A stretch of DNA of 64,000 nucleotides, taken from the NCBI GenBank assembly GCA_905213905.1, contig CAJMKD010000001.1, forward strand, positions 124,001 through 188,000, written 5' to 3'. How positions within the stretch are numbered: position 1 is the first letter of the stretch; every line of letters starts with the position of its first letter. The notes beneath the pieces were generated by a model that was given only the letters and a program-made list of their open reading frames with translations, had not been told where the DNA came from and did no database searches. Below are positions 7,188 through 16,371 of this stretch, piece by piece. The stretch is from an uncultured Sutterella sp. GTDB taxonomy: Bacteria > Pseudomonadota > Gammaproteobacteria > Burkholderiales > Burkholderiaceae_F. Made by a program: the position numbers and the translations under genes.

Positions 7188-8591
7188 TTACTTGAGGGTC
7201 TTGGCCTTTTCGAAGGCTTCATCGATCGTACCGACCATGTAGAACGCCTGTTCCGGCAGTTCATCGCAGTCGCCATCGACAATCATCTTGAAGCCGCGAA
7301 TCGTTTCCTTGAGCGGAACGTATTTACCGGGCGCGCCAGTAAAGACTTCTGCCACATGGAACGGCTGCGAGAGGAAATTCTGAATCTTACGAGCACGCTG
7401 AACAACAAGCTTGTCTTCAGGCGAGAGTTCGTCCATACCCAGAATTGCGATGATGTCGCGAAGTTCCTTATAGCGCTGCAGCGTTTCCTGAACACGACGG
7501 GCCGTCACATAGTGCTCTTCGCCAATAATGTTCGGGTCAACCTGGCGAGACGTGGAGTCAAGCGGATCCACGGCCGGATAGATGCCGAGCGAAGCGATTT
7601 CACGAGACAGAACAACCGTAGCATCCAAGTGGCCGAATGTCGTAGCCGGAGACGGGTCCGTCAAGTCGTCAGCAGGAACGTACACAGCCTGAATCGACGT
7701 AATCGACCCAGTCTTCGTAGACGCAATGCGTTCCTGCAGCTTGCCCATTTCCTCAGCCAGCGTCGGCTGATAGCCCACAGCGGAAGGCATACGGCCAAGC
7801 AGAGCAGAGACTTCTGTACCGGCAAGGGTATAACGGTAGATGTTGTCGATGAAGAGCAGGATGTCGCGGCCTTCGTCACGGAATGCTTCCGCCATCGTCA
7901 GGCCCGTCAACGCAACACGCAGACGATTGCCCGGCGGTTCATTCATCTGGCCGAACACCATCGCAACCTTGTCAAGAACCTTCGACTCACCCATTTCATG
8001 GTAGAAGTCGTTGCCTTCACGGGTGCGCTCACCAACACCAGCAAAAACGGAATAGCCGCCGTACTGCTTGGCGATGTTGTTGATGAGTTCCATCATGTTG
8101 ACAGTCTTGCCGACACCTGCACCGCCGAACAGACCGACCTTACCGCCCTTCGCGAAGGGACAGATCAGGTCGATAACCTTAATGCCGGTTTCCAGCAGGT
8201 CGACGGACGGCGAAAGTTCGTCGAATTTCGGGGCCGCATTGTGAATCGGACGGATTTCTTCAGAGCCGATCTCGCCGCAATCGTCGATCGGGCGGCCCAG
8301 CACGTCCATAATGCGACCGAGGGTCTTGGGACCAACCGGCACGGAAATTTCACGACCGGTGCTGACAACCTTCATCCCGCGGCGGAGACCATCGGAAGTG
8401 CCCATAGCAATGGTACGTACAACGCCGTCGCCAAGCTGCTGTTCAACTTCGAAGACCAAGCCGCTTTCGGCCAGGGTATTGCTCTCATCCTTTTCGAGGA
8501 CAAGGGCTTCGTAAATCTTCGGCATATCGTCGCGCGGGAACTCAATGTCCACCACGGCGCCGATCACCTGAACGATCTGTCCGATACTCAT
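7188..8591 (-). CDS. atpD: ATP synthase F1 subunit beta
   Basis: 467 residues. This is the catalytic subunit. Walker A GGAGVGKTVNM lies near residue 155, the catalytic glutamate region GERTREGND near residue 187, Walker B ILLFIDNIYRYT near residue 240, and the ATP synthase signature PAVDPLDSTSR near residue 340. One small oddity: the Walker B segment reads FIDNIYRY where most species have FIDNIFRF, conservative changes. Fifty-one bp to the next atp stop on each side fits one transcript. Confidence 0.98.
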   Translation of the reverse strand: MSIGQIVQVIGAVVDIEFPRDDMPKIYEALVLEKDESNTLAESGLVFEVEQQLGDGVVRTIAMGTSDGLRRGMKVVSTGREISVPVGPKTLGRIMDVLGRPIDDCGEIGSEEIRPIHNAAPKFDELSPSVDLLETGIKVIDLICPFAKGGKVGLFGGAGVGKTVNMMELINNIAKQYGGYSVFAGVGERTREGNDFYHEMGESKVLDKVAMVFGQMNEPPGNRLRVALTGLTMAEAFRDEGRDILLFIDNIYRYTLAGTEVSALLGRMPSAVGYQPTLAEEMGKLQERIASTKTGSITSIQAVYVPADDLTDPSPATTFGHLDATVVLSREIASLGIYPAVDPLDSTSRQVDPNIIGEEHYVTARRVQETLQRYKELRDIIAILGMDELSPEDKLVVQRARKIQNFLSQPFHVAEVFTGAPGKYVPLKETIRGFKMIVDGDCDELPEQAFYMVGTIDEAFEKAKTLK

Positions 8592-8625
8592 GGGGTTTCC
8601 TCAGTTATCGATTTTTTAAATTCGA

Positions 8626-9513
8626 TTAAGAAGACACTGCCGCGGCACCACCGACAATTTCAGTCAGTTCGGTTGTAATGCCGGCCTGGCGGGTCTTGTT
8701 GTAGACGAGCTGCAGATCGTCAATAAGCTTCTTCGCGTTGTCGGAAGCCGCCTTCATGGCAACCATACGAGCACTTTGCTCGGAGGCCATGTTTTCTGCA
8801 ACTGCCTGGTAAATCAATGCCTCGACGTAGCGCTTTAGAAGCTCGTCGAGAACGGTCTTGGCGTCGGGCTCGTAGATGTAATCCCACGAGTATTTGCGCT
8901 GCGGTTCATCAGTGGTGCTCAGGTGCTCGTCAGTAAGCGGAAGAAGCTGTTCGACTACAGGCACTTGCTTCATGGCATTCACAAAACGCGAATATGCCAG
9001 ATACACAACATCTACCTTGCCTTCTTTGAAGGCTTCAATCTGAACGGAAATAGCACCGATCAGATTGTCAAGGTTCGGGCGATCGCCCAGCTGCACAACC
9101 TGACTGATGACAGGCACGCCAAGGCGCTGCAGGAAGCCGAGACCCTTGTTGCCAATGGCAGTGGCATCAACACCGATGCCCTGCTCGGTCCAACCTTTGA
9201 TTCGCTGAAGAATCAAACGCTGAATATTGGTGTTAAGAGCACCAGCAAGCCCCTTGTCGGTCGAAACGAGAATCAGACCAACCCGCTTGGCGCCTTCGTG
9301 CTGGACCAGGAACGGATGCTTGTAGTCGCTCACATTGGCGCGGGCAAGATGGGAGCTGATCACTCGAATCTTGTCGCCGTATGGACGAGCTTGAAACATC
9401 CGGTCCTGAGCCTTGCGCATCTTCGAGGCCGCAACCATCTCCATCGCCTTGGTGATCTTGCGCGTGTTCTGCACGCTCTTGATCTTGCCGCGAATTTCCT
9501 TTGTACTAGGCAT
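8626..9513 (-). CDS. atpG: ATP synthase F1 subunit gamma
   Basis: 295 residues, typical length. It is the asymmetric rotor shaft inside the alpha3-beta3 ring. The N-terminal helix (MPSTKEIRGKIKSVQNTRKI, then TKAMEMVAASKMRKAQ) and the C-terminal helix with the signature ITTELTEIVGGAAA are both clear. It lies between atpA and atpD in the standard order. Confidence 0.97.
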   Translation of the reverse strand: MPSTKEIRGKIKSVQNTRKITKAMEMVAASKMRKAQDRMFQARPYGDKIRVISSHLARANVSDYKHPFLVQHEGAKRVGLILVSTDKGLAGALNTNIQRLILQRIKGWTEQGIGVDATAIGNKGLGFLQRLGVPVISQVVQLGDRPNLDNLIGAISVQIEAFKEGKVDVVYLAYSRFVNAMKQVPVVEQLLPLTDEHLSTTDEPQRKYSWDYIYEPDAKTVLDELLKRYVEALIYQAVAENMASEQSARMVAMKAASDNAKKLIDDLQLVYNKTRQAGITTELTEIVGGAAAVSS

Positions 9514-9542
9514 GGAATTGGGTCCTCTTGGATTCTTGACGC

Positions 9543-11084
9543 TTAGACAGCGCCGTTCTTCTTGAAGTCTTCGATGGCAGCCTTGAGGCTGGATTCAATA
9601 TCCTTGTCAAGAGCCTTCTTCGTCTCGATTTCGTTGACGAGCTCAGCGTAATGCGTCTGCATGTAGTCGCGCATTGCGCGTTCGACACGCATAGCATCAC
9701 CCACCTTAACGTCGTCGTAGTAGCCGTTGTTCACGGCGTAAAGAACGAGCGCTTCTTCCCAAACCTGAAGCGGCTGATACTGGGGCTGCTTCATCAGTTC
9801 GGTAACCATACGGCCGCGTTCAAGCTGCTTGCGGGTCACCTCGTCAAGGTCAGAAGCGAACTGAGCAAAGGCGGCAAGAGCACGATACTGAGCCAAAGCA
9901 AGACGGACACCGCCGCCAAGCTTCTTGATGATCTTCGTTTGAGCGGCACCACCTACGCGAGACACCGAAATGCCAGGGTTGATAGCGGGACGAATACCTG
10001 CATTGAACAGGTCGGTTTCAAGGAAGATCTGGCCGTCGGTAATCGAAATCACGTTCGTCGGGACGAAAGCGGTAACGTCGCCAGCCTGAGTTTCAATGAT
10101 CGGCAGAGCGGTCATCGAACCCGTCTTTCCCTTCACTTCGCCATTGGTAAAACGTTCAACGTACGTCGCGTTAACGCGGGCGGCACGTTCGAGCAGACGG
10201 CTGTGCAGATAGAAGACGTCGCCAGGATAGGCTTCGCGTCCCGGCGGACGACGCAGCAGCAGAGAAATCTGACGATACGCCCACGCCTGCTTAGTCAAGT
10301 CGTCATAAACAATCAACGAATCCTGACCACGATCGCGGAAGTATTCACCCATCGTGGCGCCAGCATACGGCGCAATGTACTGCATAGCAGCAGATTCAGA
10401 AGCCGTTGCAGCAACAACGATGGTGTAGTCCATGGCGCCGTGCTCTTCGAGCTTGCTCACGACATTGGCAATCGTCGAAGCTTTCTGACCAATCGCGACA
10501 TAAACACAGATCAGGTCCTTGCCTTTCTGGTTAATGATCGTGTCAATAGCAACGGCGGTCTTACCGGTCTGACGGTCGCCAATGATAAGTTCACGCTGGC
10601 CGCGGCCAATAGGCACCATCGAGTCGATGGACTTGAGACCAGTCTGAACAGGCTGAGAAACCGACTGACGATCAATAACGCCAGGGGCAACCTTTTCGAC
10701 AACGTCATACAGCTTGGCTTCAATCGGGCCTTTGCCGTCAATCGGCTGACCAAGCGCATTCACAACACGACCGATAAGTTCCGGGCCAACAGGCACGGAA
10801 AGGATGCGGCCAGTCGTCTTAACGATGTCGCCTTCGGAAACGCCTTCGTATTCACCGAGAATAACGGCGCCAACGGAGTCTCGTTCGAGGTTCAGAGCAA
10901 GGCCATAGACATCGTTGGGGAATTCAAGCATTTCACCCTGCATCACGTCGCTCAGACCATGAATGCGGGCGATGCCGTCGGACACCGAAACAACGGTGCC
11001 CTGCGTGCGAAGATCAGCGGAAACGCCGAGGCCTTCGATTCGCTTCTTCAGCAGATCGCTGATTTCACTGGGATTGAGTTGCAT
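9543..11084 (-). CDS. atpA: ATP synthase F1 subunit alpha
   Basis: 513 residues, standard length. The non-catalytic nucleotide-binding subunit of F1. It begins with the conserved MQLNPSEISDLLKKRIE and has the Walker A GDRQTGKTAVA near residue 170 and the signature PAINPGISVSRVGG near residue 370, including the conserved Arg that completes the catalytic site of beta. The long antisense open frame over this gene (9651-11225) is a coding shadow, not a gene. Confidence 0.98.
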   Translation of the reverse strand: MQLNPSEISDLLKKRIEGLGVSADLRTQGTVVSVSDGIARIHGLSDVMQGEMLEFPNDVYGLALNLERDSVGAVILGEYEGVSEGDIVKTTGRILSVPVGPELIGRVVNALGQPIDGKGPIEAKLYDVVEKVAPGVIDRQSVSQPVQTGLKSIDSMVPIGRGQRELIIGDRQTGKTAVAIDTIINQKGKDLICVYVAIGQKASTIANVVSKLEEHGAMDYTIVVAATASESAAMQYIAPYAGATMGEYFRDRGQDSLIVYDDLTKQAWAYRQISLLLRRPPGREAYPGDVFYLHSRLLERAARVNATYVERFTNGEVKGKTGSMTALPIIETQAGDVTAFVPTNVISITDGQIFLETDLFNAGIRPAINPGISVSRVGGAAQTKIIKKLGGGVRLALAQYRALAAFAQFASDLDEVTRKQLERGRMVTELMKQPQYQPLQVWEEALVLYAVNNGYYDDVKVGDAMRVERAMRDYMQTHYAELVNEIETKKALDKDIESSLKAAIEDFKKNGAV

Positions 11085-11101
11085 CTTACAGCTCCGAATT
11101 T

Positions 11102-11653
11102 TTATGCGGTAAGCGTCGTCTTCATCTGTTCGAGACGAGCGCGAATCGAGGCGTCGAGCAGCTTATCGCCGACATGCACACGCACGCCGCCGATCAATTC
11201 CTTGTCGACCGTCACGATCGGGTGAAGTTTCACACCTGGGAATTTCTTCGCAAGCGCCGCCACCAGTTCGCTGACCTCTGCGTCACTCATCGGAAAAGCC
11301 GTTTCAATGTAAGCATCGGCTACACCTTCGGACGCATTCTTAAGTTCGCGAAACTGCCGGGCGATTTCAGGCATGGCTTCCAGACGATCGTTTGAGACTA
11401 CTGTCTGAAGCAGATTCTTGACTTCCGAAGGAACATCCGACCCGAGCACTTCTTCAATAATGTCGAAGACTTGCTGATCAGTCACCTTCGGGTCGCCAGC
11501 GAGTTCGGAAATCTGCGGATCACGTGCAACCTTCGCAGCGAAATCCACAGCCTCAAGAACTCGAGCCATTTCTTCTGCGCCGGCTTTACGATCCTGAAGC
11601 GCTTCAATGAGTGCTTCGGCGTAAGGGCGCGCTATCGTCGAAAGTTCCGCCAT
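11102..11653 (-). CDS. atpH: ATP synthase F1 subunit delta
   Basis: 183 residues. It links F1 to the peripheral stalk formed by subunit b. The N-terminal helical domain (STIARPYAEALIEAL) and the C-terminal family motif VDKELIGGVRVHVGDKLLDASIRARLEQM are typical. It overlaps neither neighbour: 2 bp from atpF and 17 bp before atpA. Confidence 0.96.
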   Translation of the reverse strand: MAELSTIARPYAEALIEALQDRKAGAEEMARVLEAVDFAAKVARDPQISELAGDPKVTDQQVFDIIEEVLGSDVPSEVKNLLQTVVSNDRLEAMPEIARQFRELKNASEGVADAYIETAFPMSDAEVSELVAALAKKFPGVKLHPIVTVDKELIGGVRVHVGDKLLDASIRARLEQMKTTLTA

Positions 11654-11655
11654 AG

Positions 11656-12126
11656 TTAAAGCTTCGCCTTCAGTTGATCAAGCATGGTAGCGTGAGCAGA
11701 TTCGTCAACCTCACGGACAAGAATCTGTTCAGCGCCCTGGACGGCAAGCGCAGCGACCTGATCGCGGAGCTGTTCCCGAGCACGCTGCATTTGAGTAGCA
11801 GCTTCGGCCTTAGCGGCCTCGATGATGCGGTCGGCTTCGATTTGAGCCTGAGCCTTTGCATCGTCGACGATGGACTGTGCACGCTTTTCACCGTCGGCGA
11901 CAATCGTCGACGCACGGGCACGTGCAGCAGCCTCGATGGCCTTGCCTTGTTCGGTCGCCACAGCAAGGGCCTTTTCACCCTTGTTGGCAGCAGCCAGCCC
12001 GTCGGCAATCTTCTTCTGGCGCTCTTCGATCGCTCGGATCAGAGGCGGCCAGATGTACTTCATGGTGACCCAGGCACCCAAGAAGAACACGACCATCTGT
12101 ACGAACAGAGAGGCATTAATGTTCAT
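11656..12126 (-). CDS. atpF: ATP synthase Fo subunit b
   Basis: 156 residues. One N-terminal membrane helix (SLFVQMVVFFLGAWVTMKYIW, residues 6-26) and a long Ala/Glu/Lys-rich coiled coil that forms the peripheral stalk. The gene order atpE-atpF-atpH is standard, with a 100-bp gap between atpE and atpF. Confidence 0.96.
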   Translation of the reverse strand: MNINASLFVQMVVFFLGAWVTMKYIWPPLIRAIEERQKKIADGLAAANKGEKALAVATEQGKAIEAAARARASTIVADGEKRAQSIVDDAKAQAQIEADRIIEAAKAEAATQMQRAREQLRDQVAALAVQGAEQILVREVDESAHATMLDQLKAKL

Positions 12127-12226
12127 TATCGGAACCCCGTTATGTCGGAAGCGCCGGCCTAAACAGTGGCATCAGCGCTACCGACAGCGTCATTAAAAAA
12201 GAGGACGTTTTGCGCGCAGCTTTCTA

Positions 12227-12469
12227 TTAGCCGGCGAACGGGTTTGCGAAAGCGAACATCATGGCGATACCGACGCCGATCAGGAACGCGGCGTCGATCA
12301 GGCCGGCGAGAAGGAACATCTTGGTCTGGAGGGGTTCCATGAGTTCCGGCTGGCGAGCGGAGGATTCGAGGTACTTCGAACCCATCAGAGCAATGCCGAG
12401 GCAAGCGCCGATGGCGCCGAGACCGACGATGAAACCGCAGGTGATAGCAACTAAACCGACGTTGGTCAT
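12227..12469 (-). CDS. atpE: ATP synthase Fo subunit c
   Basis: 80 residues: two membrane helices around a polar loop with SARQPE. The ion-binding carboxylate is the Asp in GLIDAAFLIG (about residue 61). The first helix lacks the Gln seen in Na+-binding c-rings, so H+ coupling is expected (family knowledge plus inference). A clear AGGAG ribosome-binding site precedes the ATG. Confidence 0.97.
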   Translation of the reverse strand: MTNVGLVAITCGFIVGLGAIGACLGIALMGSKYLESSARQPELMEPLQTKMFLLAGLIDAAFLIGVGIAMMFAFANPFAG

Positions 12470-12539
12470 TTTTTAAAGACTCCTAGAGGAAAGAAAGGGA
12501 GTAAGCAAAAGTTGAAGAAGGAAAAAAATTGTCTGTTGG

Positions 12540-13370
12540 TTAGTGGCTGCTGTGAGCCTGGCCGATGTAGACCAGCGTCAGCATCATGAAAATAAAGGCC
12601 TGCAACAGAACAATCAGCACATGGAAAAGCCACCAAACCAGACCGGCGACGACTTGACCAAGTCCTGCACTGGCAGCTCCGAGAGCTCCGAAATCAAGAG
12701 CGAAGCCACCAAGAAGCGCAACAAGGAAGAACACCAGTTCGCCAGCATACATATTGCCGAACAGTCGCATACCGAGCGAAACAAACTTTGCAAGGTACTC
12801 GATGATGTTCATCGCAAAATTGAACGGCCACAAAAGCGGGAACTTGCCGAACGGTGCAGTAAAGAGCTCAACGACAAAACCAGAAAAGCTCTTGACCTTG
12901 ATGCCGTAGTAGAAAAGAAGAAGGAGCACGCCAAACGAGATGCCGAGGGTGCCATTCAGGTCAGCCGTGGGCAACGGACGCAGGTAGTGAATACCAAAGA
13001 GACCTGCAATAGCAGGGAAGAAGTCGACCGGAATAAGGTCGATGCAGTTCATCACGGCAACCCAGCAGAAAACCGTCAAGGCAAGCGGTGCAATGAACGT
13101 ACGATCGCCGTGAACGATATTTTTTGCTTGATTGTCGACCATTTCAACAAGCATTTCCACAGCGCACTGTATCTTCCCCGGCACATCGGAAGTTGCCTTC
13201 TTGGCACCAAGACGCAAAAGGAAGAAAACGACCAGCAGCGCCAAGATGGAGAAAAAGATGGTGTCGTAGTTCACTACGGAAAAATCAATAATCACATTCT
13301 GCTTGAGCGACTGCAGATGCTGCATGTGATGTTGAATGTACTCAGTAGCGCTCGGGGCGTTGGTTGCCAT
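12540..13370 (-). CDS. atpB: ATP synthase Fo subunit a
   Basis: 276 residues from the ATG at 13370. It is the membrane stator that holds the proton half-channels. The essential Arg is seen in SLGMRLFGNMYAGE (about residue 187), and several membrane helices follow. A TTG three codons upstream (13379) is possible, but the ATG has AAGGA at suitable distance. N-terminus ATNAPSATEYIQHHMQHLQ is usual for betaproteobacteria. Confidence 0.96.
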   Translation of the reverse strand: MATNAPSATEYIQHHMQHLQSLKQNVIIDFSVVNYDTIFFSILALLVVFFLLRLGAKKATSDVPGKIQCAVEMLVEMVDNQAKNIVHGDRTFIAPLALTVFCWVAVMNCIDLIPVDFFPAIAGLFGIHYLRPLPTADLNGTLGISFGVLLLLFYYGIKVKSFSGFVVELFTAPFGKFPLLWPFNFAMNIIEYLAKFVSLGMRLFGNMYAGELVFFLVALLGGFALDFGALGAASAGLGQVVAGLVWWLFHVLIVLLQAFIFMMLTLVYIGQAHSSH

Positions 13371-13382
13371 GAATACCAATCC

Positions 13383-13751
13383 TTAGTGTTTTTTGAACAG
13401 CATTACGAAATAACTGTTCACTACCGCTATCAATGAAACAAGAAAAGCGGGCCAATTTAAGTTTTCGCAGATTCTGGCGCTCAGCAGCATCAGCAACAGG
13501 GCAACCAAAATTTTTACGAACTCTCCGAGCAGCACAGCCATCGCATTGATGGAGACGTGACTGATGAGTTGTCGAACAAGCCTCAGCAACAACACAAACA
13601 ACGTTGTGGGCACTGCATACGACAACCCGCCAAGCAACGCAGAAACCGCCGCATTCTGCCCTGCGAAAACGGCAAAGAGTGCGGCGACGACTGCAACCAG
13701 TGCATACTGCGTCAGAGCGACGCGCATCATATCAGAAATGACAGGCTTCAC
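13383..13751 (-). CDS. atpI: ATP synthase subunit I
   Basis: 122 residues with four predicted membrane helices (ALVAVVAALFAVFAG, AVSALLGGLSYAVPTTLFVLLLRL, AVLLGEFVKILVALLLML, WPAFLVSLIAVVNSYFVML). AtpI proteins help c-ring assembly and may aid Mg2+ uptake. It is the first gene of the atp operon, immediately behind the promoter at 13786-13814 and 12 bp before atpB. Confidence 0.85.
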   Translation of the reverse strand: MKPVISDMMRVALTQYALVAVVAALFAVFAGQNAAVSALLGGLSYAVPTTLFVLLLRLVRQLISHVSINAMAVLLGEFVKILVALLLMLLSARICENLNWPAFLVSLIAVVNSYFVMLFKKH

Positions 13752-13785
13752 TGAGAACGCAACAGAAGATTTCTAAACTTGGCGG

Positions 13786-13814
13786 ATTGTACAGTCAGTA
13801 GCATCTTTTAACAA
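13786..13814 (-). promoter_or_regulatory. Sigma-70 promoter of the atp operon
   Basis: Minus strand: TTGTTA (13809-13814), a 17-bp spacer, and TACAAT (13786-13791), about 35 bp before the atpI start. This is the only good promoter-like pair in the 172 bp between parB and atpI. Confidence 0.6.
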
Positions 13815-13838
13815 TTAGCCGAAAGGTGACTATGTATA

Positions 13839-13871
13839 CCTAATCATTGGTAGTTTGGTGATTAGGTTTTT
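13839..13871 (+). terminator. Hairpin with T tail between parB and the atp promoter
   Basis: CCTAATCA (13839-13846) and TGATTAGG (13859-13866) form a perfect 8-bp stem, followed on the plus strand by TTTTTAAAA. No plus-strand gene precedes it, so on the minus strand it may instead end parB transcription weakly or be a protein-binding inverted repeat just upstream of the atp promoter. Confidence 0.4.
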
Positions 13872-13923
13872 AAAATACCCTGATCTATTTTTCTTAACAG
13901 CATCTCAAGCAACAGTCTTTCGA

Positions 13924-14808
13924 CTACTGTCTCTGGATCTTATCGACGATCCCTTGGAGCTGATCAAGATTTGAAAACTCAATCACAATCTTGCCCTTCC
14001 CCTTTTGATTTGCCGTCAACCTTACAGTAGCTCCAAGCGTTTCAGCCAGCGCTTCTTCAAGGCGTTCATCATCACGAGTCTTGATAACTATCTTCTTTTT
14101 GGGTATCGGCTTCTCGGCCAACATGCGCTTAACAAGCTCTTCAGTCTGCCGAACCGACAGCGATCGCTGGAGAACGGTTTTGGCTGCAAGAATCTGCTCT
14201 GCTCCCTTAAGCGCAAGTAATGCCCTCGCATGCCCCATATCAAGCGCGCCTGTAGAAAGCATTCCCTTCACTTCTTCTGTCAGCTCTAAAAGCCGCAATA
14301 GGTTGCTGGTCGCAGATCGACTTCGACCGATTGCATCTGCAGCACCCTCATGGGTATACCCGAACTCCTCGATAAGACGGCGAATACCATGCGCTTCTTC
14401 AAGCGGATTCAAATCCTCACGCTGCATGTTCTCGATGAGCGCCATCGCAAGAGCCTGCTTATCGCCAACATCGCGAATTATGACCGGCACTTTTTTTAGC
14501 CCTGCCAACAAAGCCGCGCGAAAGCGTCTTTCTCCAGCAATGATTTCGTAGTTCGCACCGCCGGTCGGCCTCACGACGATCGGGCTAATCACACCCTGTG
14601 CCCTAATCGATTGAGCCAATTCCTCAAGTGAAGATGGCTCAATACGCATGCGTGGTTGATACTTACCGGCATGAACGCTTGATACGTCAACCTCTTCGAT
14701 TTGATGGTTGAGCGCCATTACATCATCAACAAGTTCTCCGCCGAAAAAAGCATCCAAACCGCGGCCAAGCCCCTTGTTCTTACGATTTTCCGCCACATCC
14801 ACCTCCAT
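13924..14808 (-). CDS. parB: Chromosome partitioning protein ParB
   Basis: 294 residues. It binds parS sites, spreads, and works with ParA to segregate the origin region. The family opening RKNKGLGRGLDAFFGG is present, then the CTP-binding motif GERRFRAALLAGL (about residues 85-100) and ENMQREDLNPLEEA, and the helix-turn-helix AADAIGRSRSATSNLLRLLEL. The C-terminal dimerisation domain follows. Its start overlaps the parA stop (ATGA), so the two are translationally coupled. I saw no consensus parS in this window. Confidence 0.96.
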   Translation of the reverse strand: MEVDVAENRKNKGLGRGLDAFFGGELVDDVMALNHQIEEVDVSSVHAGKYQPRMRIEPSSLEELAQSIRAQGVISPIVVRPTGGANYEIIAGERRFRAALLAGLKKVPVIIRDVGDKQALAMALIENMQREDLNPLEEAHGIRRLIEEFGYTHEGAADAIGRSRSATSNLLRLLELTEEVKGMLSTGALDMGHARALLALKGAEQILAAKTVLQRSLSVRQTEELVKRMLAEKPIPKKKIVIKTRDDERLEEALAETLGATVRLTANQKGKGKIVIEFSNLDQLQGIVDKIQRQ

Positions 14809-15584
14809 CAGCGCGAGGAACCGCCTTCGAGTCGAGCCAAAATTTCGTCGGCGAAAGCCATATACGCCTTTGCGCCTTTGCTCGAACGATCATACGTTAC
14901 GCCTGGCTTACCATAGCTTGGCGCCTCCGCTAAGCGAACATTACGCGGAATCACAGTGTCAAAAACTTTCGCTCCGAAATGCTTCTTTAACTGTTCACTC
15001 ACCTGCTGTTGAAGCGTAATGCGAGGGTCAAACATGACACGAAGAATCGAAATGATTCGCAGACCGGCATTTTTATCACCGTGAACACGCTTCACTGAGC
15101 CGACCAAGTCTGTAAGCCCTTCCAATGCAAAGTATTCGCACTGCATCGGAATAATGACGCCGTCGGCGCAGCAAAGCGCATTCAGCGTCAGCATCGAGAG
15201 ACTTGGCGGACAGTCAATCAGAACATAATCGTAGTTGCCAATCACGTCTGCAAGCGACTTCTTGAGCCGCAAATCCCGATCCGCAAAGCTTACGAGCTCA
15301 ACTTCGGCGCCAGACAACTCGCGATTGGCGGGCAATACATCAAAACCCGCTTCGGAGCGGCAAACAACCTCCTCAAACTTCTTTAGGCCAATCAGCAATT
15401 CGTAAACAGACGCGTTCAGAGCATGCTTTTCAATGCCGCATCCCGTTGTTCCGTTTCCTTGAGGATCAAGATCGATCATCAAGACTCGTCTGCCACGAAG
15501 CGCTAGTGCCGCGGCAAGATTGACGGTCGTCGTCGTCTTGCCGACTCCTCCCTTCTGATTGGCAATGCAAAAAACTTGGGCCAT
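14808..15584 (-). CDS. parA: Chromosome partitioning ATPase ParA
   Basis: 258 residues, ParA/Soj type without an N-terminal DNA-binding extension. The deviant Walker A KGGVGKTTTTVNLAAALA is at residues 10-27, Walker B YVLIDCPPSLSML near residue 118. It forms nucleotide-dependent gradients on the nucleoid that move ParB-bound origins. It precedes parB with a 1-bp ATGA-type overlap. Confidence 0.97.
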   Translation of the reverse strand: MAQVFCIANQKGGVGKTTTTVNLAAALALRGRRVLMIDLDPQGNGTTGCGIEKHALNASVYELLIGLKKFEEVVCRSEAGFDVLPANRELSGAEVELVSFADRDLRLKKSLADVIGNYDYVLIDCPPSLSMLTLNALCCADGVIIPMQCEYFALEGLTDLVGSVKRVHGDKNAGLRIISILRVMFDPRITLQQQVSEQLKKHFGAKVFDTVIPRNVRLAEAPSYGKPGVTYDRSSKGAKAYMAFADEILARLEGGSSR

Positions 15585-15700
15585 GTTCCGTGCGCTTCAG
15601 TAATAGTTTGTTTTTTATGAAAATTCAGTTCCGTGTTTGCGGATAGAGCGATCTATTGTACAAAGCTTCCCTTTTTAGCTTAGAAGCAGCGAACAGCCTC

Positions 15701-16369
15701 TCACTGCGCGTTAAGTGCGAGCCAAAGTTCTGAAAAGCCCTGCCAGAAGATCGAAACCCCTAAGCAGATAAGGATGAATGCAAAAATTCGTGCAAGAGCA
15801 TCCGCGCCTGCAGCGCCGACAGCTTTACTTACTCTGTCGCTGTATCTATAGCAGAGCCAAATAACGATTACCGTCGCAATGATTGCGATGATAGTTCCCG
15901 CAATATTGGCCACATTAAAAGGCAAGCTTGTACCCAACGCTACCGACACGGCAATTGCACCCGGCCCAGTTGTCAGCGGCAAAGTAAACGGAAAGAAAGC
16001 CATAGCCTTCAAACGCGAACGAGGCAGGTTTTGCGGAGCGGTAGCCTTGGACGCCTCATGAGAGGGGGCATTCAAAGCCGACCAGCCTGCAGCAAAAAGA
16101 ACGATACCGCCCGCACAACGCAACACCCCCACCGAAATACCGAAGAAACCGAGAATCAGGTGTCCAGCAAACAACGACACGACGAGAATAATGAGCGAGA
16201 AAATCGCAATTCGACCTGCAACGTATGCTCGATCACCGTCAGATAGCTGACTCGACAGTGTTACAAAGAACATCGCTCCGCTAAACGGATTGATGACTGG
16301 AATGAGTGTCGTGAAGGTATAAATAAACGCCCCTAAGAACGCAGACGTTAAACCGCCGAAAAATTCCAT
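15701..16369 (-). CDS. MarC family integral membrane protein
   Basis: 222 residues with six likely membrane helices, typical of MarC/UPF0056 proteins (opening FTTLIPVINPFSGAMFFVTLS; FPFTLPLTTGPGAIAVSVALG near residue 125). The family was once linked to multiple antibiotic resistance but its function is unknown. It sits 2 bp after the rsmG stop in the same direction and before parA, interrupting the common mnmG-rsmG-parA-parB order. Confidence 0.88.
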   Translation of the reverse strand: MEFFGGLTSAFLGAFIYTFTTLIPVINPFSGAMFFVTLSSQLSDGDRAYVAGRIAIFSLIILVVSLFAGHLILGFFGISVGVLRCAGGIVLFAAGWSALNAPSHEASKATAPQNLPRSRLKAMAFFPFTLPLTTGPGAIAVSVALGTSLPFNVANIAGTIIAIIATVIVIWLCYRYSDRVSKAVGAAGADALARIFAFILICLGVSIFWQGFSELWLALNAQ

Positions 16370-16371
16370 TT

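Noticed and set aside
7356..8678. 440-codon plus-strand open frame opposite atpD
   Set aside because: Antisense shadow of atpD for the same reason.
9651..11225. 524-codon plus-strand open frame opposite atpA
   Set aside because: It lies wholly antisense to a textbook atpA and has no family resemblance; coding shadow of a highly biased gene.
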